A stretch of DNA of 64,000 bases from an uncultured Pseudoteredinibacter sp. (GCF_947500695.1 NZ_CANMSS010000002.1:1-64000), one strand, 5' to 3'; numbered from the stretch's first letter, positions 6,401-16,204 are shown. Notes: generated by a model not told the origin, from the sequence alone. Translations and numbers: made by a program.

Positions 6401-6742
6401 ATGAAACGAGATTATTCTAAGTTCCCAAACGATGCCTGTGGAGACTCTCTTTGGCGCATGGTCGTTGAAGATGATGATCTAACCAAAGAAAGGGATTTGG
6501 AATTCATAGTGATATTTGAAACTGAAGATGAAGCGATGAAGTTTGGAGAGCACCTTCTCTTCAATCGTCAAAAGGTGTTGCTTTGCGATAATGATTCCGA
6601 AGACTACCCATATTTCATAGCCTCCACAGTATCGATGATACCAAGATATGAGATCATTTTAGAGTACGAGAGGTTATTGGAAAAATATGCCTCACCGTTG
6701 AATGGTAAGAATGATGGCTGGAGTTGTTATGTCTGCAAGTAA
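6401..6742 (+). CDS. Cassette gene: RraB-family (regulator of ribonuclease E) protein
   Basis: 113 residues from ATG 6401 (AGGA 8 bases upstream). It matches the RraB fold (PF06877): a start like the family's 'D.LTK.RDLEFIV.F.TEDEAM.F' (about 27-47), a central VLLCDNDSEDYPYFIASTVSMIPRYEIILEYERLLEKYA, and the characteristic end NGKNDGWSCYV (about 101-111; the usual form is GG.NDGWGC). RraB proteins bind RNase E and alter RNA decay (known for the E. coli protein). A cassette-borne copy could modulate host mRNA turnover, which is inference. The surrounding attC-like elements are weak here. Confidence 0.72.
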   Translation: MKRDYSKFPNDACGDSLWRMVVEDDDLTKERDLEFIVIFETEDEAMKFGEHLLFNRQKVLLCDNDSEDYPYFIASTVSMIPRYEIILEYERLLEKYASPLNGKNDGWSCYVCK

Positions 6743-6804
6743 GCTTCAAAAAAGTGGCTGTTATATGTCCACACCAAAAAACGCACTAGTTGCAGTGATT
6801 AAAT

Positions 6805-7185
6805 ATGCCAACACCAAACATCTACCGAAAAATTCAGAAGAATCTTGAAAGGTATCGACCGGCATCACTTGTCGGCAGCGTGGTAAGTTATTCAATATTC
6901 GCTTGGTTTCTTATTTCGACCAAAGAAACCATAGAAAACATGCCCGCATCGAGCCTCTACCTAGCTCTAGTAATATGTAGCATAGGCATGACCCTATCGT
7001 TATTTAATTTAATGGCAGGATATCAGCAGAAATCATGGATAGACAACTACCCTATCACTGCTAAGCTAGGCAAACTATTACCCCCAAAGCCCAAACCGTG
7101 GAGCGAGGCTATCGCTATAAACTGTTTTGCTCTAGGACTGATAGTACTTATTACAGTATTATTCCTTAACGCATCAGTTTTTTAG
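6805..7185 (+). CDS. Probable cassette gene: three-helix membrane protein, unknown function
   Basis: 126 residues from ATG 6805. No strong ribosome site is visible. Hydrophobic segments at about residues 22-38 (ASLVGSVVSYSIFAWFL), 50-70 (SSLYLALVICSIGMTLSLFNLM) and 105-123 (INCFALGLIVLITVLFLNA), with a proline/lysine-rich loop KLLPPKPKPW before the last one. Inner-membrane protein of unknown role. A CTTAACGC...GGGCGTTTAG arrangement overlapping its 3' end may be a remnant recombination site. Confidence 0.6.
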   Translation: MPTPNIYRKIQKNLERYRPASLVGSVVSYSIFAWFLISTKETIENMPASSLYLALVICSIGMTLSLFNLMAGYQQKSWIDNYPITAKLGKLLPPKPKPWSEAIAINCFALGLIVLITVLFLNASVF

Positions 7186-7242
7186 GGCGTTTAGCCAATA
7201 ATTAAAAATCATATGTTACTGTTTGCGACAAAATAAAACGCC
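7164..7242 (+). repeat. Possible cassette-end remnant with inverted repeat GGCGTTT/AAACGCC
   Basis: CCTTAACGC at 7164-7172 and GGGCGTTTAG at 7186-7194 look like a very short core pair. In addition GGCGTTT just after the stop is repeated inverted as AAACGCC at 7236-7242, about 45 bases away. The last attC-like signal I can see; the array probably ends here or shortly after. Confidence 0.3.
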
Positions 7243-7294
7243 AAGAGGCTATCACATCATCCACACACAACCCTTGTAACATGTGGAAAATACA

Positions 7295-7756
7295 ATGAAC
7301 ACAATCAAGTACCTAAAATTCGAAGACAGCAACCCGGAAGATTTGATAAGCATTTTGAACGAAGAGTCTTTGCGAAAACATCTTGTAGAGCATCCGCACT
7401 TCGATTCTTCAAATATCAATGAATGGATAAGTGGCAAGATCGAGATAAATGCAGCTAAAGGCTGCCGTGTTCGTGTCATATCCATCGAAGGCAAAATAGC
7501 AGGATGGTGTGGAATACAGGAAGACGACGAAGGCTTTGAGATTGCCATTGTCATTTCTCAAAAATTCTGGGGTTATGGCATCCGTATTTTTAAAGCCATA
7601 ATGAGCTGGGCTAAGGAACTAGGCCACAAAGAGGTCTTATTTCACCTTCTAGAAACAAGGCGCAATTATAAATCTCTAGTCAGAATGGCTAGAAAGGTCA
7701 GTCACCGCCAATTACTCGGTCGAAATTTCAGCACCTACTACCTTTTAGTGCCTTAA
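7295..7756 (+). CDS. GNAT-family N-acetyltransferase
   Basis: 153 residues from ATG 7295 (GTG 7283 is a less likely start). GNAT layout: strands VRVISIEGKIAGWCGIQ (about 56-72), EIAIVISQKFWGYGIRIFKAIMSWAKELGHKEVLFHLLETRRNYKSLVRMARKV, with the acetyl-CoA binding loop at SQKFWGYGI (a Q/R-x-x-G-x-G/A variant, about 88-96) and the usual asparagine in RRNYKS. The N-terminus reads 'LKFEDSNPEDLISILNEESLRKHL', typical of ribosomal-protein or small-molecule acetyltransferases. Substrate unknown. It lies at the far end of the cassette region without a clear attC. Confidence 0.72.
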   Translation: MNTIKYLKFEDSNPEDLISILNEESLRKHLVEHPHFDSSNINEWISGKIEINAAKGCRVRVISIEGKIAGWCGIQEDDEGFEIAIVISQKFWGYGIRIFKAIMSWAKELGHKEVLFHLLETRRNYKSLVRMARKVSHRQLLGRNFSTYYLLVP

Positions 7757-7817
7757 AACTGTTATCGTTGAACAAACTCATTTTAAGCCTCTGCTCGATT
7801 TCATTTTAGGTATCACC

Positions 7818-8294
7818 GTGCGTATCGCCTCCTTACTTATATTTCTAACCTTAAGCCTAACACTCAACCCAGCCCTAGCCACCGAGAGCTTCGAGCTTTA
7901 CCCAAAACACTCTGAACCCGTACACAATCCTAGCCAAGAGGTATCTGACAAGTACTTTGAGATAGCCGATAAATTAATCGCTGAGTTTAACCAAAAGCCC
8001 AACGGCTTATATTCGAAGGTGGAAGATATTACGATATGGCAATCTTATAGCGGCCAATACAATCGGATGTGGATGGAAACTGCGCTTACGAATGAGGATG
8101 TAGAAAAGCAGCTGAAACAAGGCATTTGGAAAGCTGTGCCTATACCGAAGGTGGCTTATAAAACCATGCATCTTCCACGCAATATTTCCGCTGAGCTAAT
8201 GTCTTGCTTTTTGGGCCAGCTGGATGGTAAGCCAACGTATTTGTTCTGGAGCAAAGCCCGCGAGCGTGCGGCACTTGTGGTTAAGCTCGACTGA
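7818..8294 (+). CDS. Secreted protein of unknown function
   Basis: 158 residues from GTG 7818 (TAGGT upstream). Residues 1-21 (RIASLLIFLTLSLTLNPALA) form a signal peptide cut before TESFELYP. The mature region is mixed alpha/beta with the phrases DITIWQSYSGQYNRMWMETALTNEDVEKQLKQGIWKAVPIPKVAYKTMH and CFLGQLDGKPTYLFWSKARERAALVVKL. One cysteine. No family assigned. The gene faces parC across a bidirectional terminator and may be either the last cassette gene or resident chromosome. Confidence 0.62.
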   Translation: MRIASLLIFLTLSLTLNPALATESFELYPKHSEPVHNPSQEVSDKYFEIADKLIAEFNQKPNGLYSKVEDITIWQSYSGQYNRMWMETALTNEDVEKQLKQGIWKAVPIPKVAYKTMHLPRNISAELMSCFLGQLDGKPTYLFWSKARERAALVVKLD

Positions 8295-8384
8295 AGCACG
8301 CAAACCTTTAAAAACATGCTTTATCTAAAGAAGGTATACGGTACTAAACTTTGTGTAATTAAATTTGGGTAGTTTGAAAAATAA

Positions 8385-8414
8385 AAAAGGCGAGCCTAAA
8401 AGACTCGCCTTTTT
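8385..8414. terminator. Bidirectional rho-independent terminator between 8294 and parC
   Basis: AAAAGGCGAG (8385-8394) pairs with CTCGCCTTTT (8404-8413) around a 9-base loop. It has an A-run on one side and a T-run on the other, so it can serve both converging transcripts. Confidence 0.85.
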
Positions 8415-8441
8415 ACATTACACTCTCTGAGCAGCAATGTA

Positions 8442-10694
8442 TTACTCAATCACCTCAACAGAATCCACCTTTTGGAAACCTCTTGGCAATTTATTACCAC
8501 GGCGGCCGCGCTCGCCTTTGTAATGCTCTAGATCAGCGACCTTCATACCTAAGTGGCGCTTGCCTGAGTAGATTTTTAGTTGCTGACCCTTGCTGATCAC
8601 CTGCACTGAAATTACAAACTCTTCGCGGGCTTGTACACGCGCCGAAGGGATGTTCATAATTTTATTGCCTTTACCACGGGCTAGCTCTGGCAGCTCGCTT
8701 AGCGGGAAGACCAGCATGCGACCTTCGTTACTGATGGCGACGATTAACTGCTCGTCATCGCTGGCTTGAATAGGCGTAGCCGATAATACACGACCACCTT
8801 TTGGCAACGTAAGTGCGGCTTTACCGGCTTTGTTTTTGGTAAACAAATCGCCCATATTGCCTACAAAGCCATAGCCCGCATCGGATGCCAACAAAACTTT
8901 TTGCTTTGGATCACCGGTCATGGTGGAAACAAAAGTAGCACCGCTTGGCGGGTTTAGGCGGCCAGAGATAGGCTCGCCCTGCCCTCGCGCCGATGGCAAG
9001 GTGTGGGCCTGCAGTGCATAGCTTCGCCCCGTACTATCGAGCAAGATAACGTTTTGATTGGTTTTACCTTTGCAGGCCACTTTAAATTTGTCACCAGCTT
9101 TGTAGTTCAAGGCAGCTGGATCGATATCATGGCCTTTGGCGGCGCGTATCCAGCCTTTTTCTGAAATCACGATAGTTACCGGATCGCTGCCTAGTAGATC
9201 GGTTTCGCTAAAGGCAGCTGCCTCATCGCGAACCACGATAGGCGAGCGACGATCATCACCGAATTCTTTGGCAGCCGCTTGCAGCTCTTTTTTCACCAAA
9301 GTTTTTAGGCGGCGGGCACTGTCTAGAGTTTTATTAAGGTCGTCACGCTCTTTCTCTAGCGCTTCTTGCTCTTCCTTAATTTTCATTTCTTCCAAGCGGG
9401 CCAACTGGCGTAACTTGGTATCTAGAATGTATTCGGCTTGGGCTTCTACTAAATTGAAGCGCTCCATTAAGATGGGCTTGGGCTCATCTTCGGTGCGAAT
9501 AATGTGGATAACTTCATCCACATTTAAAAAAACAATCATTAAAGCGGCCAAGCGTAGCAAACGCTCTTCCACTTTAGATAAGCGATACTGTAGGCGGCGG
9601 CGAATGGTTACGGTACGAAAGCTCAACCACTCCGACAAAATCGTCTCGAGAGATTTAACACCTGGGCGACCATCGATACCAATCATGTTCATGTTTACAC
9701 GATAGGTGCGCTCTAAATCGGTAGAGGCAAAAAGGTGGCTCATCATGGCATCGATATCAACGCGGTTTGAGCGCGGCACAATCACTAAGCGGGTTGGATT
9801 TTCGTGATCGGATTCATCACGTAAATCTGCCACCATGGGTAGCTTTTTGGCCTGCATTTGTGCGGCGATTTGCTCCAGCACTTTGGCGCCACTCACTTGG
9901 TGCGGCAGTGCGGTCACTACGATATCACCATCTTGCTGCACCCATACGGCACGCATGCGCAAGCTGCCACGGCCGGTTTCGTACATTTTTTGCAGATCGG
10001 CCTTTGGGGTAATAATTTCCGCTTCGGTAGGCATATCTGGGCCTTGCACAAATTCGCAAAGCTCAGCGGTGGTAGCGTTGGGGTTTTCCAGCTTGTGGAT
10101 AGTGGCCTCTACTACCTCGCGCAGATTGTGCGGCGGAATATCGGTTGCCATACCTACGGCGATACCGGTGGTGCCGTTTAGTAGCACATTAGGTACCTGA
10201 GCTGGCATAACCGCCGGCTCGTCCATACTGCCGTCGAAGTTAGGCACCCAATCAACCGTGCCTTGGCCTAGCTCACTAAGCAGCACTTCTGAATATTTGG
10301 TTAGCTTCGATTCGGTGTATCGCATGGCAGCGAAGGATTTAGGGTCATCTTGTGAGCCCCAGTTACCCTGGCCATCAACCAATGGATAGCGATAGCTAAA
10401 TGGCTGGGCCATTAACACCATGGCTTCATAAGCGGCCGAATCACCATGCGGGTGAAACTTACCAATAACATCACCCACGGTACGGGCTGATTTTTTGTAC
10501 TTGGCGCTGGCTTTTAGGCCCAGCTCGCTCATGGCGTAAACAATTCGGCGCTGCACCGGCTTTAAGCCGTCACCCACATTGGGGAGGGCGCGATCGAGAA
10601 TTACGTACATGGAGTAATCCAGGTAGGCCTTCTCGGTATATTCCTTTAGGGAGATGCGTTCATCCGCATCTTGAACTCCAACTAAATCTGACAT
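8442..10694 (-). CDS. parC: DNA topoisomerase IV subunit A
   Basis: 750 residues, close to the 752 of E. coli ParC. It is the DNA-cleaving subunit that, with ParE, decatenates daughter chromosomes. Start chosen at ATG 10694 ([16 protein letters not shown]) because AGGAAA lies at the right distance; the longer TTG start at 10739 adds 15 atypical residues. The catalytic tyrosine is in [10 protein letters not shown] (Tyr 126). The quinolone-determining segment [10 protein letters not shown] has Ser 86 and Glu 90, the susceptible state. A coiled coil lies in the middle ([12 protein letters not shown]) and a beta-pinwheel C-terminal domain follows. parE is not in the window. The gene downstream on the left is convergent. 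Confidence 0.97.
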   Translation of the reverse strand: MSDLVGVQDADERISLKEYTEKAYLDYSMYVILDRALPNVGDGLKPVQRRIVYAMSELGLKASAKYKKSARTVGDVIGKFHPHGDSAAYEAMVLMAQPFSYRYPLVDGQGNWGSQDDPKSFAAMRYTESKLTKYSEVLLSELGQGTVDWVPNFDGSMDEPAVMPAQVPNVLLNGTTGIAVGMATDIPPHNLREVVEATIHKLENPNATTAELCEFVQGPDMPTEAEIITPKADLQKMYETGRGSLRMRAVWVQQDGDIVVTALPHQVSGAKVLEQIAAQMQAKKLPMVADLRDESDHENPTRLVIVPRSNRVDIDAMMSHLFASTDLERTYRVNMNMIGIDGRPGVKSLETILSEWLSFRTVTIRRRLQYRLSKVEERLLRLAALMIVFLNVDEVIHIIRTEDEPKPILMERFNLVEAQAEYILDTKLRQLARLEEMKIKEEQEALEKERDDLNKTLDSARRLKTLVKKELQAAAKEFGDDRRSPIVVRDEAAAFSETDLLGSDPVTIVISEKGWIRAAKGHDIDPAALNYKAGDKFKVACKGKTNQNVILLDSTGRSYALQAHTLPSARGQGEPISGRLNPPSGATFVSTMTGDPKQKVLLASDAGYGFVGNMGDLFTKNKAGKAALTLPKGGRVLSATPIQASDDEQLIVAISNEGRMLVFPLSELPELARGKGNKIMNIPSARVQAREEFVISVQVISKGQQLKIYSGKRHLGMKVADLEHYKGERGRRGNKLPRGFQKVDSVEVIE

Positions 10695-10792
10695 GCCATT
10701 TCCTACAGTCTTCTTGGCGTAAAACGGGCTTTGTATCAAATGCCGAGGGCGGCGGCAAATAAGCCTATAAAATCGTGTTAATTTTGATCAAT

Positions 10793-11506
10793 TTATACCC
10801 GCTGCTGGGGTAAAAAGCTGGTATCCATAAAATAGACATCAGGCTTTTGCTTGTTTACCAATACAGTGATCAGCTGCTTGGGGCTTATGAACTCTGTTGG
10901 ATCGAAACCCAGGGCGTCACTGCGATAAACATGTAACTGATTACTTTCACGCTCATGCCAACGAGCGATGATAAAGAACTCTCTTTTGCCATTATCATCA
11001 ATCTCGGCGGATTCTACGCGCTGGTATTCGGCCATTACCGGCATTCCTTGACGCATTAAGTGCTCGACATTATTGCGGCGGCGCCAGACTAGAAACAGCG
11101 GGATCACCCCCACCAGAAAAAATATCGAGCCCATAACCGAGATTAAGGTCGGGCCAAACCATAAACCCATAAAGCTATCGATGCGGGCATCTAAAGGGTT
11201 AGCCGGATCGAACAATACCTGCACCTTTTCACCAACGCTATAAGCCGGTGGATTGGAACTGGTGCTGCTAATGACATTGTACCGCTGGCCACCAGCCATA
11301 AAGCTGTACTTGGGCGCATAGGTGGTGGAATCAGAGCCACGATTGGCCACCATCTCTACCACTTCACCTTCAACCGCTTGGGCACGCTCTTTAAAGCTAA
11401 AGGTTTTTTGCGCCCAAAGGCCCGCCCCCATCAGCATTAAAAAGCCGATCATTGAAAAAACAACGCCGATTATGCCTAGCCCTTTCGAGTTAGTTTTATT
11501 AGACAT
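10793..11506 (-). CDS. DUF3592 membrane protein
   Basis: 237 residues from ATG 11506, four bases after the stop of the upstream metallohydrolase gene, hence co-transcribed. Two membrane segments (IGVVFSMIGFLMLMGAGLWA and LISVMGSIFFLVGVIPLFLVW) flank a DUF3592 domain whose core is EGEVVEMVANRG...TYAPKYSFMAGGQRYNVISSTSSNPPAYSVGEKVQVLFDPANPLDARID. The C-terminal 80 residues repeat part of this fold (PVMAEYQRVESAEIDDNGKREFFIIARW). Role unknown. The family is widespread and often described simply as a membrane beta-barrel-like domain. ATG 11551 would overlap the upstream gene and is less likely. Confidence 0.8.
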   Translation of the reverse strand: MSNKTNSKGLGIIGVVFSMIGFLMLMGAGLWAQKTFSFKERAQAVEGEVVEMVANRGSDSTTYAPKYSFMAGGQRYNVISSTSSNPPAYSVGEKVQVLFDPANPLDARIDSFMGLWFGPTLISVMGSIFFLVGVIPLFLVWRRRNNVEHLMRQGMPVMAEYQRVESAEIDDNGKREFFIIARWHERESNQLHVYRSDALGFDPTEFISPKQLITVLVNKQKPDVYFMDTSFLPQQRV

Positions 11507-11510
11507 ACTT

Positions 11511-14171
11511 CTATAACCCTGGAGCCTGCCACTTACCATCGTTATCTGCATCTACATAAATTGGGTTAGTAAATGCAAATGGCGGCATAACCGGAACAAT
11601 ATCAGCGAATAAGCCTTTTCGATCACCTTCCACTTCTACTGTAACAAAGCTATCTTTATCAAAACTTAATGGCAGCATATTTTCCTGCCCTTTAACGATG
11701 GGCATTTGCTGATAGAGCTCACCATTGATATACACCCGCAAGGTGTGCACATCGATCCACTGAGCGGCATTTACGGTTAGGTTTAATACTGCCTCTTTTG
11801 CAGCCAAGGTTTGCCCCATTAAGGCCTGCTTATCGCCCTGCTTTAAGGCGATATCAATCAATGGGCCCGTGGTGCCGTAAATATTGCCGCCTTTAATGCC
11901 CGCCACAAAATCGTCTTGATCAAAGGCTTTAACATCATCGTTCTGCATATAGATAAGCGTGCGCGGCTCTAACACCACCTCACCAAAAGCTTGGCCATGG
12001 GAATCACTGGTGGCCGTACCTACCAACTTTACACCTTGCTTTAGGAAGGCAAACCAATCTTTGCGTAGCTGCTCGTAAGAATGCAGCCCAGCGCCGGTGC
12101 CATTAATAAGCTCGATGGCATCAAAGTCGATATCGCGCACACCCGTCTCAGGATCTTTTTCAATCAAACTACTATTTTGCTCGGCCGTTAATGGCTGGCT
12201 TGGATCATGACCACGACCATCTAAAAGGTGCAATAAATAACTTTCGTTATAGCGTTGGCTACCTGGCTCGGCTTTTTCTTCAGGGTTGTAGATTACCCTT
12301 GGGTGATTAAGCTGCATGACGGCTTTAGGATCACTCTTTCTTACCGCTGCGATTACATCACGCCAGCGCTTATTTTCATGAGCCGGTGCGCCAGTGCGAT
12401 ACTGGCCTAGCTGAGGCTTTAATGGAAAGGCATTGGCATGGCCAAGGGTATGAGGTGCGGTTTCGCTTTGTACTAAGCCGGTAATTTCTGTACCGGTCAC
12501 TGTCGCTAAACGCTCAGTTAAACCTAGCTCGGCAATATCACGGCTATAGTCGTAAATGGTTTCATGCTCGGTAGCTACCAATACCTCACCACCTTGGGCG
12601 ACATAGCTGCGAATACGCTGCTCTTGCGGGTAGCTATTATCGAAGCTTGGTGCAGCATGCGTATGCAAATCTGCATGCACATAATTAGGCGTGCTCACCT
12701 CTAGGCTAGGTGTTTGAATTGTTAGCTTATTGTCCTTGCCAGCTTCAACATTCAGTTTAGCAGTATGGGCTGAGTATTCCGGCCCACGACTGGCAATCAC
12801 TCGATAACGGCCAGGCTCTAAGCTCACCGTTTTAGGATCGGATTCCGTGCCCGCCAACATAATATCGATAACTTTTTCTTCATGCTTGCCGCTGGCGACA
12901 AAACCAAAAGCCTGACGCGAAAAGTCTATCGCCTGACCATCTTCGGCAAAAAAGCTTAGGCGCATGGTTTGGCCCTGGGGCAATTGTAGATCTGCACGGG
13001 CGGCCAATTCTGGTTTAATAGTTTTTTGATCACTAGGTAAGCTTATAGCGCTTTCGGCCAACACTCGATTACGCTCCTGTACGCGCAATAAATACTGGCC
13101 TTTAGGAGCATGCACCTCAGCAATGCCATTGCTATCACTCATGGCGTGATTGATTACAGCACCATCTTCAGCGCGCTGTAAAAACACCGATAAGCCGGGC
13201 CCTGGCAACTGCACTTTTATGGCGGGCTCGCTCGTCCAATATTGATTAAGGATGGCAGCGGCATCACGGCCCGAGGCCAAACTGATTTCGTTTTCTACCA
13301 CTAAGGTTTCGCCCACATCCAAATCGGCAATTTGGGTTTCTAATAATTTAAGCGGATCTAAAAAAGCGCCTTCATTATCGAAGAAAAAGGTATCGGTAAA
13401 AGTCAACGCCGCTGAGTAAGAATCGGTTACACCCACAAAGCTCGGCATGGGGGTTTTCTGATTATCTTCAGATAACAAATAGGCGTTCTTAATATACTGG
13501 CCATACACCATGGGGTTCTTGCCGGCATCTGGCAAGCTTAGAATCATATCAACACCCAATAGGCCGTCTAAATCATCCAACAGGCCGCTAGGTAGTGATT
13601 TATGCTGATAACCCGGTGATGGCCCGGTGCCGTTTAAAGAAGTACTAAAGACTTTATTGCCGCGATTTAAATTCACCAAACCAAAGGCCGCAGCATCAGA
13701 GCCATCGACTTCTTGCTTGTGGGTGAGCTCGGTAGTGAGTTGTAGTTTATCGCCATTGGCCTCGTTAAACTCATAACTGACTTTAAGCTCAAAGCCGCCA
13801 TGTTTTGCCCAGCCCAGTACGCGAGCATAGCCGTCGCCCTGCTCGGCTTTCATGGTGTGAAAGACCGGTGAGCTGGTGCCACTTAGATTAATCGCAAAAT
13901 ACAGCTGGCCAAAGCCTTCGCCCGCTTTGTCGCAAAAGCCGAAATCGGTAAGGTAGCCACCTGTTGCGGCCAGCTCGCCCTCGTGATCGACATTGGAAAC
14001 TACCGCACAGACCTGGCCATTACTTAACTGCCAATCGCCCAAGCCGCCCCAGGCCATATCGCCCGAAACACGTATTTGCTTGGCATCGCTGATCTGCTGC
14101 GCCTGATACTCCCCCCAACACATAGGTGTTATTAACAGTAATGGCAGTAATTTGCCCAGTCGTGATCTCAT
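11511..14171 (-). CDS. Secreted CehA/McbA-type metallohydrolase with PHP domain
   Basis: 886 residues with a signal peptide (MRSRLGKLLPLLLITPMCWG), therefore periplasmic or surface. The first 480 residues hold beta-rich modules. From about residue 497 there is a PHP-type metal-dependent phosphoesterase/hydrolase domain: DLHTHA (501-506), ATEHE (533-537), QLNHPR, GTATSDSHGQ, the ligand set of the CehA/McbA family that hydrolyses esters, carbamates or phosphoesters with two or three metal ions. The substrate cannot be told. It heads an operon with the DUF3592 gene. The 374 bases upstream contain its promoter. Confidence 0.85.
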   Translation of the reverse strand: MRSRLGKLLPLLLITPMCWGEYQAQQISDAKQIRVSGDMAWGGLGDWQLSNGQVCAVVSNVDHEGELAATGGYLTDFGFCDKAGEGFGQLYFAINLSGTSSPVFHTMKAEQGDGYARVLGWAKHGGFELKVSYEFNEANGDKLQLTTELTHKQEVDGSDAAAFGLVNLNRGNKVFSTSLNGTGPSPGYQHKSLPSGLLDDLDGLLGVDMILSLPDAGKNPMVYGQYIKNAYLLSEDNQKTPMPSFVGVTDSYSAALTFTDTFFFDNEGAFLDPLKLLETQIADLDVGETLVVENEISLASGRDAAAILNQYWTSEPAIKVQLPGPGLSVFLQRAEDGAVINHAMSDSNGIAEVHAPKGQYLLRVQERNRVLAESAISLPSDQKTIKPELAARADLQLPQGQTMRLSFFAEDGQAIDFSRQAFGFVASGKHEEKVIDIMLAGTESDPKTVSLEPGRYRVIASRGPEYSAHTAKLNVEAGKDNKLTIQTPSLEVSTPNYVHADLHTHAAPSFDNSYPQEQRIRSYVAQGGEVLVATEHETIYDYSRDIAELGLTERLATVTGTEITGLVQSETAPHTLGHANAFPLKPQLGQYRTGAPAHENKRWRDVIAAVRKSDPKAVMQLNHPRVIYNPEEKAEPGSQRYNESYLLHLLDGRGHDPSQPLTAEQNSSLIEKDPETGVRDIDFDAIELINGTGAGLHSYEQLRKDWFAFLKQGVKLVGTATSDSHGQAFGEVVLEPRTLIYMQNDDVKAFDQDDFVAGIKGGNIYGTTGPLIDIALKQGDKQALMGQTLAAKEAVLNLTVNAAQWIDVHTLRVYINGELYQQMPIVKGQENMLPLSFDKDSFVTVEVEGDRKGLFADIVPVMPPFAFTNPIYVDADNDGKWQAPGL

Positions 14172-14545
14172 GTTTTGTCTCTTGTTCTTGTAGTGTGCTT
14201 GTTGTGCTTCTTATTAGTATTTCGCGATCTTTGGCTAGGGCCTGTTAACACTCCCTAAGTTCGCTGATCTTGGTCCAATCCCCTATTGTGACAGCTAGAT
14301 CGCAGCAACTCTATAGCCAAGGCTGCCTTATAGGGCACGACCTTATAAGTAGTTTCAGGCGCCAATATTACGGGCAGATGAGGGTCAGCGCTATAACAGT
14401 CATAAATTTTGGCAAATGTGCAGAACAGCTCACATAGTCTATGCTTGAACAGTAAACAAATCGTCTTAAGCTGAGCCCTGGTAGCAAGATAACTTACTTT
14501 TAAGAAACCAGCTCTACCCGCTCAATCCAATAGGAGAATCGCGCC
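14172..14545. other. Divergent intergenic region between metallohydrolase and acetolactate synthase genes
   Basis: 374 bases carrying the start regions of two divergent genes. An AGGAGA ribosome site for alsS lies at about 14532-14537. I see no clear operator, terminator, small gene or repeat; a TTGGCA at about 14409 is a possible -35 element but has no good partner. Confidence 0.5.
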
Positions 14546-16204
14546 ATGAAAGCATCAGATCTGATGGTCCAATGCCTGGAAGAAGAAGGAATCGAGTATA
14601 TCTTTGGTGTTCCCGGTGAGGAGAATGCCGATTTTATGATGTCTTTGGAGAAATCCGAGAAGATCAAATTTATCCTAACCCGGCACGAACAGGGCGCGGC
14701 CTTTATGGCAGAGATCTACGGGCGACTAACCGGTAACCCAGCTGGCTGCTTGGGCACCCTAGGCCCAGGCGCGACCAACCTAATTACGGGCGTGGCGGAT
14801 TCCAACATGGACCGCGCACCGATGCTAGTACTCACCGGCCAGGGCGCCTCAACCCGCCTACACAAAGAATCCCATCAGGTGATGGATGTAGTGGGCATGT
14901 TTGAGCCGGTAACCAAGTGGGCCACCACCGTATGGCACCCAGAGAATATTCCTGAGATTGTGCGCAAGGCGGTACGTCTAGCCCGCACCGAAAAGCCCGG
15001 CGCCGTGCATATCGAGCTACCTGAAGATATCGCCAAACTGCCCGTCGATAAAGCACCGTTAACCGTGCGCAAAGCTCGCCGCCCAGTGCCTGCCGATAAG
15101 ATTATGGATCAGGCCTTTGAGCAAATTAAAAACGCCAAGCGCCCCATCATTATTGCGGGTAATGGCTGCATTCGTACCCGCGCCTCCAAGCAGCTGCGCC
15201 TGTTGTGTGAGAAGACCGGCATTGGTGTAGTAAGCACCTTTATGGCCAAGGGCTGTGTGGATATGGATGCCGATTACTGCCTATATACCATTGGCCTTGG
15301 CGCCAAAGATATTCCAGCCTGCGCTGTTGATGCGGCCGATCTGGTGATCACCTTGGGTTACGATATGGTGGAATACCACCCAAAACTTTGGAATGGCGAT
15401 CAGAGCAAAAACATTTTGCATATCGACTTCCTGCCGGCAGAAATCGACGAGCACTATCATCCAGAAACCGAAGTAGTGGGTGACTTGGCCCATGCCCTAT
15501 GGATGTTGAACGAGCGCATTGAAGCCCACGGCGGCGATAAGCTCGATTTCGATTTAAGCCAACAAGCTGCAGTGCGCCGCGATATGAGCGAAGAGCTTGC
15601 TAAGCATAAGGACGATGACACCGAAGGTTCGATTCGCCCACAAAAAGCGCTTTGGGATGCACGCGCGGTAATGGGCCCTAATGATATTGCACTTAGTGAT
15701 GTGGGCGCCCATAAAATGTGGATAGCTCGTCATTTTCAGTGTAACGAGCCCAACACCTGCTTAATTCCCAATGGCTTCTGCTCCATGGGTTTTGCTTTAC
15801 CAGGCGCCATTGCTGCCAGCATCGTGCACCCAGATCGCAATATCTTAGCCATCTCGGGCGATGCCGGCTTTATGATGAATATGCAGGAAATGGAAACCGC
15901 TCGCCGATTGAATCTCAACCTTACCGTAATGGTATGGGACGATGGCGGCTACGGCTTAATTAAGTGGAAGCAAGAAAACGAATTTGGTAAACACACCGAT
16001 TTGGATTTCGGCAACCCACACTGGGTACCACTGGCAGAATCTTTTGGCTGGCATGCTCAGCGCGTGGATAACTCTCGCGATTTGCAAGGCGCCATTAAAA
16101 ACGCCTTTGAAACCGATGGCCCAAGCTTAATCGTAATCCCAATTGATTACAGCGAAAACAAAAAGCTTACCGAGCGTTTGGGTGAGTTGACCTGTTCAAT
16201 TTAA
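14546..16204 (+). CDS. alsS: Acetolactate synthase large subunit-like, catabolic (AlsS) type
   Basis: 552 residues, a ThDP-dependent enzyme that condenses two pyruvates to acetolactate. ThDP N-terminal domain: GVPGEENADF (catalytic Glu 25/26), then RHEQGAAFMAEIYGRLTG and GPGATNLITGVADSNMDRAPMLVLTGQ. Central domain about 190-330. Metal/ThDP motif GDAGFMMNMQEMETARRLNLNLTVMVWDDGGYG at about 437-470. The end VDYSENKKLTERLGEL is typical of AlsS proteins. No small-subunit gene is adjacent, which fits the single-subunit AlsS class rather than IlvB; no alsD follows. AGGAGA precedes ATG 14546 and a terminator follows, so the gene is monocistronic. Confidence 0.85.
   Translation: MKASDLMVQCLEEEGIEYIFGVPGEENADFMMSLEKSEKIKFILTRHEQGAAFMAEIYGRLTGNPAGCLGTLGPGATNLITGVADSNMDRAPMLVLTGQGASTRLHKESHQVMDVVGMFEPVTKWATTVWHPENIPEIVRKAVRLARTEKPGAVHIELPEDIAKLPVDKAPLTVRKARRPVPADKIMDQAFEQIKNAKRPIIIAGNGCIRTRASKQLRLLCEKTGIGVVSTFMAKGCVDMDADYCLYTIGLGAKDIPACAVDAADLVITLGYDMVEYHPKLWNGDQSKNILHIDFLPAEIDEHYHPETEVVGDLAHALWMLNERIEAHGGDKLDFDLSQQAAVRRDMSEELAKHKDDDTEGSIRPQKALWDARAVMGPNDIALSDVGAHKMWIARHFQCNEPNTCLIPNGFCSMGFALPGAIAASIVHPDRNILAISGDAGFMMNMQEMETARRLNLNLTVMVWDDGGYGLIKWKQENEFGKHTDLDFGNPHWVPLAESFGWHAQRVDNSRDLQGAIKNAFETDGPSLIVIPIDYSENKKLTERLGELTCSI

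Noticed and set aside
9136..9705. 189-codon plus-strand frame antisense to parC
   Set aside because: It is the mirror of a strongly conserved parC region, serine/arginine-rich with no ribosome site or family.
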